A DNA stretch of 64,000 bases from Rathayibacter oskolensis (lineage in GTDB: Bacteria; Actinomycetota; Actinomycetes; Actinomycetales; Microbacteriaceae). Below the pieces are notes generated by a model. That model did not search any database. It worked only from the letters and a program-made list of their open reading frames with translations, and was not told the DNA's origin. The stretch is taken from the NCBI RefSeq assembly GCF_900177245.1, contig NZ_FXBM01000001.1, positions 806,001 through 870,000 of the forward strand. The letters are read 5' to 3'. The position numbers were made by a program, and so were the translations under genes. The first letter of the stretch is position 1; every line of letters starts with the position of its first letter. This document shows positions 60,139 to 64,000 of this stretch, one piece after another.

Positions 60139-61134
60139 TCAGACCGGGACGCGGACCTGCTGGAGGATGCCGCCGAGGACCGCCTCCGTGCGCACGCCCT
60201 CGAGCTCCGCCTCCGGCTGGAGCTGGATGCGGTGGCGGAGGACGGGCAGCACCATCGCCTGCACGTGGTCGGGGGTGATCGAGCCGTAGCCGTTGAGCCA
60301 CGCCCACGCTCGAGCGGCGGCCAGGAGCGCGGTCGATCCGCGGGGGCTCGCGCCGAGCTTCACGCTCGGGCTCTCCCGCGTCGCTCGGGCGACGTCGACG
60401 ATGTAGCCGAGGACGTCGGGCCCTGCGCCCACGCGGCGCGCCGAGGCCTGAGCCGCGCGGAGCCGCGAGGCGTCGAGCACCGGGTGCACGCCCGCCGCGG
60501 CGAGGTCGCGCGGATCGAACCCGGCCGCGTGCCGCGCGAGCACCTCGACCTCGACCTCCCGCGGCGGGACGTCGAGCACCAGCTTGAGGAGGAAGCGGTC
60601 GAGCTGCGCCTCGGGCAGCGCGTAGGTGCCCTCGTACTCGACGGGGTTCTGCGTCGCCGCGACCAGGAACGGGTCGGGCAGAGGGAGGGTCCGCCCGTCG
60701 ACGCTGACCTGGCGCTCCTCCATCGCCTCGAGCAGCGCCGCCTGGGTCTTGGGCGGGGTCCGGTTGATCTCGTCGGCGAGCAGCAGGTTGGTGAAGACCG
60801 GACCCTCGCGGAACGCGAACCCCGACGTGGAGGCGTCGTAGACCAGAGAGCCGGTGATGTCACCCGGCATCAGGTCGGGGGTGAACTGCACGCGACGGGT
60901 GTCGAGCCCGAGCGAGACCGACAGAGCGCGCACGAGCAGCGTCTTGGCCACTCCGGGGACACCCTCGAGGAGGACGTGCCCGCCGGCGAGGAGGGCGATC
61001 AGCAGACCTGATACGGCGCCGTCCTGGCCGACGACGGCGCGCCCGACCTCGGTGCGGACGCGGTCGAGCTCGAGGCGCAGCTCGTCGTCGCCGAGCGGCG
61101 GGAGGCCGGTGGGAGGGAGGGACGTGTCGCTCAT
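60139..61134 (-). CDS. MoxR-family AAA+ ATPase
   Basis: The protein has 331 residues. Walker A is in HVLLEGVPGVAKTLLVRALS and Walker B in LLLADEINRTPPKTQAALLE. VAATQNPVEYEGTYALPEAQ (sensor 1) and the C-terminal lid ASPRGSTALLAAARAWAWLN also match MoxR, which acts as a chaperone for von Willebrand-domain proteins such as DUF58. ATG 61134 overlaps the upstream DUF4350 stop by 4 bases. Confidence 0.93.
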   Translation of the reverse strand: MSDTSLPPTGLPPLGDDELRLELDRVRTEVGRAVVGQDGAVSGLLIALLAGGHVLLEGVPGVAKTLLVRALSVSLGLDTRRVQFTPDLMPGDITGSLVYDASTSGFAFREGPVFTNLLLADEINRTPPKTQAALLEAMEERQVSVDGRTLPLPDPFLVAATQNPVEYEGTYALPEAQLDRFLLKLVLDVPPREVEVEVLARHAAGFDPRDLAAAGVHPVLDASRLRAAQASARRVGAGPDVLGYIVDVARATRESPSVKLGASPRGSTALLAAARAWAWLNGYGSITPDHVQAMVLPVLRHRIQLQPEAELEGVRTEAVLGGILQQVRVPV

Positions 61135-62339
61135 CGGTGGGGGCCTTCCGGTCGTCGGGCGGGATGCGGAGTCGGAGCGAGAGCCGCGCGGACCGCGCTC
61201 TCGAAGCGGAGGAGCTCGTCGGAGGCGGCGACGAGCGCGCCGTCGTCGCCCGGCTCGTCGGAGACCAGCAGGCGGCGGACGGCGCCCGGATCGCGCCCGA
61301 GCAGGTCGGAGGACGCCGACACGATCTCGTCGACGCCGGCGGAGGGCGACAGGCCGAGCATCGCCGCGACCCGGTGCAGCGTCCCGATGCGGAGGGCGTC
61401 GAGCGCGCGCACCCTGGTCGCGCCGCGCGCGTAGAGACGGGCGCGGCCGCGGGCGGTCTCGCTCGCGTGCACGACGACCGGCAGCGGCTCCACGGCCAGC
61501 GGGCCGAAGCGGCGCCCGCGCCACACCGCGGAGGCGAGGAAGACGCAGACGAGGAGGAGGAGCGCCGGAGTCACCCAGCCGGGCGCGAGGTCGGCGGGAT
61601 CCGGGTCGACAGCGCCGGTCAGGTCGTCGACGCCCGCGCGGTACCAGACGAGGGTGTCCTCGCCGCCGAGCAGTCCGAGGGCGAGCGCGGCGCGTCCCGC
61701 CTCGTCGACGGTCCCGTTGCGGAGGAGGTCGGCGTCGCCGATCGCGGTCACGGTCCCTCCGTCGGGGGAGGGGCCCGATACGAGCGCGAAGGCGTCGTCG
61801 CCCGTGGGGAAGCAGCCGGTGCTGTCGCCCTCGACGACGCGGTAGGTGCTCCCGCCCGACGGCAGGGAGCCCGCGCGCTCGGCGGCGGGGAGCGCGCAGT
61901 CGGCGACGAGCGCGCCCTCCTCCAGCGGAGCGCCGGCGAAGGCGACTCCCGGCAGCAGCGCGTCGAGGGCGGCCCCCGTCGGCTGCACCAGCACGACGGC
62001 GTCCGCGGCGAGGCGAGCGTACTGGGACTCGTCGAGCACGCCGCTCGGATCGTCGACGAGGATCGTCGTTCCGCCGTCGACGCTCTCCACGGCCTCGTCC
62101 AGGGTGTCCGCGCGCAGCACGTCGACTCCCTGCTGCCGCAGCACCTGGGCGACCGCCCGTGCTCCGTCGGGCGCGGCGCTGTCGACGTCGAGATCGGGAG
62201 CGAGCGAGGTCGATCCGGTCGCGACGGTCAGGAGGAGGGTGCCCACCGCCACGAGGGAGAGCAGGACGACCCAGACCCGGCCCCGCCGCAGCAGCGCGCC
62301 CAGGGTCGGGGTGGTCACGGAGTCGGTGGCGGCGGTCAT
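61131..62339 (-). CDS. DUF4350 domain membrane protein
   Basis: The protein has 402 residues. TM1 is at about 25-42. The DUF4350 region follows (APDGARAVAQVLRQQGVDVL, TTILVDDPSGVLDESQYARL), then ASDVxxxN-type strand (IGDADLLRNGTVDEAGRAAL) and TM2 near 255-275 (VTPALLLLVCVFLASAVWRG). A helical cytoplasmic end (about 120 residues) completes it. It overlaps both neighbours by 4 bases. Genes of this kind sit next to MoxR/DUF58 in many actinobacteria; activity is unknown. Confidence 0.85.
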   Translation of the reverse strand: MTAATDSVTTPTLGALLRRGRVWVVLLSLVAVGTLLLTVATGSTSLAPDLDVDSAAPDGARAVAQVLRQQGVDVLRADTLDEAVESVDGGTTILVDDPSGVLDESQYARLAADAVVLVQPTGAALDALLPGVAFAGAPLEEGALVADCALPAAERAGSLPSGGSTYRVVEGDSTGCFPTGDDAFALVSGPSPDGGTVTAIGDADLLRNGTVDEAGRAALALGLLGGEDTLVWYRAGVDDLTGAVDPDPADLAPGWVTPALLLLVCVFLASAVWRGRRFGPLAVEPLPVVVHASETARGRARLYARGATRVRALDALRIGTLHRVAAMLGLSPSAGVDEIVSASSDLLGRDPGAVRRLLVSDEPGDDGALVAASDELLRFESAVRAALAPTPHPARRPEGPHR

Positions 62340-63010
62340 CGTCGGGCGCCGGGCGTCGAGAACGGATCGGCGAGGGCGCCGAGCTCGGGGGTCGCGTCGG
62401 CGAGGACGCGATCGAGGTCTCGGATCCGCTCGTAGTCGGCCGCGGTGCAGGCGAGGCCGAGGTAGCGGACCCGGTCGAAGTCATCAGCGGTCCGGCGGAG
62501 GCCGTCCGCCGACCCGGGGAAGGCGGCCGAGGCGCGGCGGGCGAAGCCGTGCGCCGTCGTCCCGGGGGAGAGGCTCACGACGGTCCTCTCCCCGAGGGAG
62601 CGCACGAGGGCGCGGAAGCGCTCGACCAGCGCCTCGTCCCAGGCGCCCCGAGCGGCCGCCGCCTCGGCGAGGGCCCTGATCTCGTCGGCCGAGCGCCCGT
62701 CGTCCTCGGCGAGCACCGCTCCGGTGACGGTGCTCCGGCGGCGGAGCCGGGGACGCCCGGCCAGGACGAGGGCCACGACGACCAGGGCGAGCAGGACGAC
62801 GACCCCGATGATCGCGGCGACCGGCACGGTCGCTCCGTCGGTCGGCAGCGAGAGGGAGGCGAACCAGTCGCGGACCGCCTGCACCACCCGGTCGAACCAG
62901 TTCGGCTCCGCGGCCCGGTACCGGGGATCCGCCAGCTCCTCGAGGAAGAGGCGACGCGCCTCCTCGGCGTCGGGGACCAGGGGCGCACCGGAGGACGACG
63001 CGAGGATCAC
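62336..63010 (-). CDS. DUF4129 domain membrane protein
   Basis: The protein has 224 residues. The outside N-terminus (DAEEARRLFLEELADPRYRA then PNWFDRVVQAVRDWFASLSL) is followed by one TM helix (VAAIIGVVVLLALVVVALVL). The cytoplasmic DUF4129 region follows (AWDEALVERFRALVRSLGER, TTAHGFARRASAAF, VRYLGLACTAADYERIRDLD). GTG 63010 overlaps the upstream stop by 4 bases; its stop overlaps the next gene too. DUF4129 also occurs at the C-terminus of transglutaminase-like proteins. Confidence 0.85.
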   Translation of the reverse strand: MILASSSGAPLVPDAEEARRLFLEELADPRYRAAEPNWFDRVVQAVRDWFASLSLPTDGATVPVAAIIGVVVLLALVVVALVLAGRPRLRRRSTVTGAVLAEDDGRSADEIRALAEAAAARGAWDEALVERFRALVRSLGERTVVSLSPGTTAHGFARRASAAFPGSADGLRRTADDFDRVRYLGLACTAADYERIRDLDRVLADATPELGALADPFSTPGARR

Positions 63011-63999
63011 CGGGGCGCCCGCTCCGGAGCGGGGAAGGGGTCGGGCGTGTCGCGGCCGGCCGCGCGGTCCTCGACATGGCGCAGCAGCACCAGGTCGAAG
63101 CCCTCGCGGCGCATGCGGCGGTCGAGGTAGACGAGACCCGTCACCGCCGACTGGAGGACGGTGCCGACGGCGCCGATCACCAGGCCGAGAGCGACGGAGA
63201 GCAGAGCGACCACCGCGGAGGCGACGATCTGCGCGTTCGGGTCGGTCGGGGCGATCAGGGCCCCCGCGATCGGGACCAGCAGGCTGAAGGGCGTGGCGAT
63301 GACCTGGCCCGCGAGCTGGACGATGACGAGCATGAGAGCGAGCGACCCGAAGGTGCGCCAGAAGCCGCCGGTGACCAGGCGCCACGAGCGCGCGATCGCG
63401 CGGCCGATGGGCTGCCGCTCGATGACGAGGATGCTCGGGACGAGCGCGAGCTTCGTGCCGATCCAGACGCCGAGCGCACTCGCAGCGAGACCGGCGAACA
63501 CGAGGACGAGGACACCGCCCACGATCACTCCCGCGCCGCCGTCCTGCGCGCCGAGGAGGAAGAGCGGCACCGACAGCGCCACCGCGACCACGACGAGCAG
63601 CACCAGTCCGACGCCCTGGAGCACCGTCCAGCCGACGAGCGCCCAGAACCTCCCGCGGAGGCGGCCCAGCAGTCGGCGGAGCGTGGGCCGCTCGCCGAGG
63701 ACACCGCGCGACACCTCGAGGACGACGACGCCCTGCACCAGAGCGCCGGTCGCGAGGGAGACCGCGAGCGGGATCAGGGCGGCGAGGATCACGACCGCGA
63801 GGGAGCCGGCTCCGACAGCGTCGCGGTCGGCCTCCTCCGCCTGCGCGATCCGCCCGACGGCCAGCACGGCGACGACGCCGTAGACGATCAGTGCCAGCAC
63901 CGAGCCGAGCCCCTGGACGAGCAGGGCGACTCCGAGGGTCGTGCGGGGGCTGCGCCGCAGCACCTGGAACGGGGCGCCGAGAAGGGTGCCGAAGCCGAG
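63007..63999 (-). CDS. Polytopic membrane protein, N-terminus outside the window
   Basis: 330 residues are visible and the frame stays open to the right edge. The first visible part (LGFGTLLGAPFQVLRRSPRT) is the conserved amphipathic lead of the family. About six TM helices and RQPIGRAIARSWRLVTGGFW follow. It resembles the glycerophosphodiester phosphodiesterase membrane-domain type found at this site in actinobacteria. The GTG at 63963 is internal and not the true start. It leads the operon down to the DUF58 gene through 4-base overlaps. Confidence 0.8.
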   Translation of the reverse strand, partial: LGFGTLLGAPFQVLRRSPRTTLGVALLVQGLGSVLALIVYGVVAVLAVGRIAQAEEADRDAVGAGSLAVVILAALIPLAVSLATGALVQGVVVLEVSRGVLGERPTLRRLLGRLRGRFWALVGWTVLQGVGLVLLVVVAVALSVPLFLLGAQDGGAGVIVGGVLVLVFAGLAASALGVWIGTKLALVPSILVIERQPIGRAIARSWRLVTGGFWRTFGSLALMLVIVQLAGQVIATPFSLLVPIAGALIAPTDPNAQIVASAVVALLSVALGLVIGAVGTVLQSAVTGLVYLDRRMRREGFDLVLLRHVEDRAAGRDTPDPFPAPERAPR

Positions 64000-64000
64000 C

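Overview
The window is a high-GC (roughly 70% or more by eye), gene-dense stretch of actinobacterial chromosome. The family is most likely Microbacteriaceae, with Rathayibacter-like relatives as a guess. Supporting signs are a WhiB regulator, GAF-ANTAR proteins, a three-part actinobacterial acyl-CoA carboxylase including the small epsilon subunit, DUF3499 and DUF5719 proteins, frequent GTG starts with 4-base GTGA/ATGA overlaps, and many promoters that appear to drive leaderless mRNAs. Much of the gene content matches the Mycobacterium tuberculosis Rv3255c-Rv3303c neighbourhood (lpdA, accA3, maf, accE5, accD5, birA, a PH-domain protein, purK, purE, rmlD, wbbL, rmlA, whiB2, Rv3258c/Rv3259, manA), as recalled from general knowledge.

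Layout. 0-2.2 kb: the C-terminal part of an NAD(P)H-quinone dehydrogenase, a small AraC/membrane-protein pair, and an array of exact-period 130-bp tandem repeats. 2.2-15.3 kb: the acyl-CoA carboxylase genes accA, maf, accE and accD, all on the minus strand and in canonical order, but separated by other genes (a TRAM-type RNA methyltransferase, a response regulator/kinase/membrane-protein trio, an MprF-like protein and two GAF-ANTAR proteins). 15.5-20 kb: birA, a PH-domain protein, purK, purE and an LCP ligase, with a tiny leaderless leader ORF in front of purE. 20-24.4 kb: dTDP-L-rhamnose synthesis (rmlD, rmlC, rmlA), a family-4 glycosyltransferase and a WbbL-type rhamnosyltransferase.

24.5-46.3 kb is a surface-polysaccharide region. 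It holds two sets of genes of the GtrA/GtrB type (a flippase plus a polyprenyl-phosphate glycosyltransferase), with three large polytopic membrane proteins that look like GT-C transferases, and a UDP-glucuronate decarboxylase (UDP-xylose synthase). It also holds two tandem paralogous glycosyltransferases, a third one, a Wzm/Wzt ABC exporter with a C-terminal sugar-binding-type extension, two tandem Gmd-like GDP-mannose dehydratases, one more glycosyltransferase and two O-antigen-ligase-like proteins. Together these could make a GDP-D-rhamnose/GDP-mannose-derived glycan exported by an ABC transporter and decorated outside the cell with xylose. That reading is inference.

46.3-64 kb: an acyl-CoA dehydrogenase, manA, a GlxA-type AraC regulator, galE, whiB, a very large GT2-membrane fusion with a DUF5719 partner, a zincin-like protein and DUF3499. 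The window ends in the conserved RDD / SpoIIM / DUF58 / MoxR / DUF4350 / DUF4129 membrane-stress cluster, whose last gene runs off the right edge. manA (fructose-6-P to mannose-6-P), the rml genes, galE and the UDP-xylose synthase supply nucleotide sugars for the polysaccharide genes; the LCP protein is the probable final cell-wall ligase. I saw no tRNA, rRNA, CRISPR array, insertion sequence or prophage gene.
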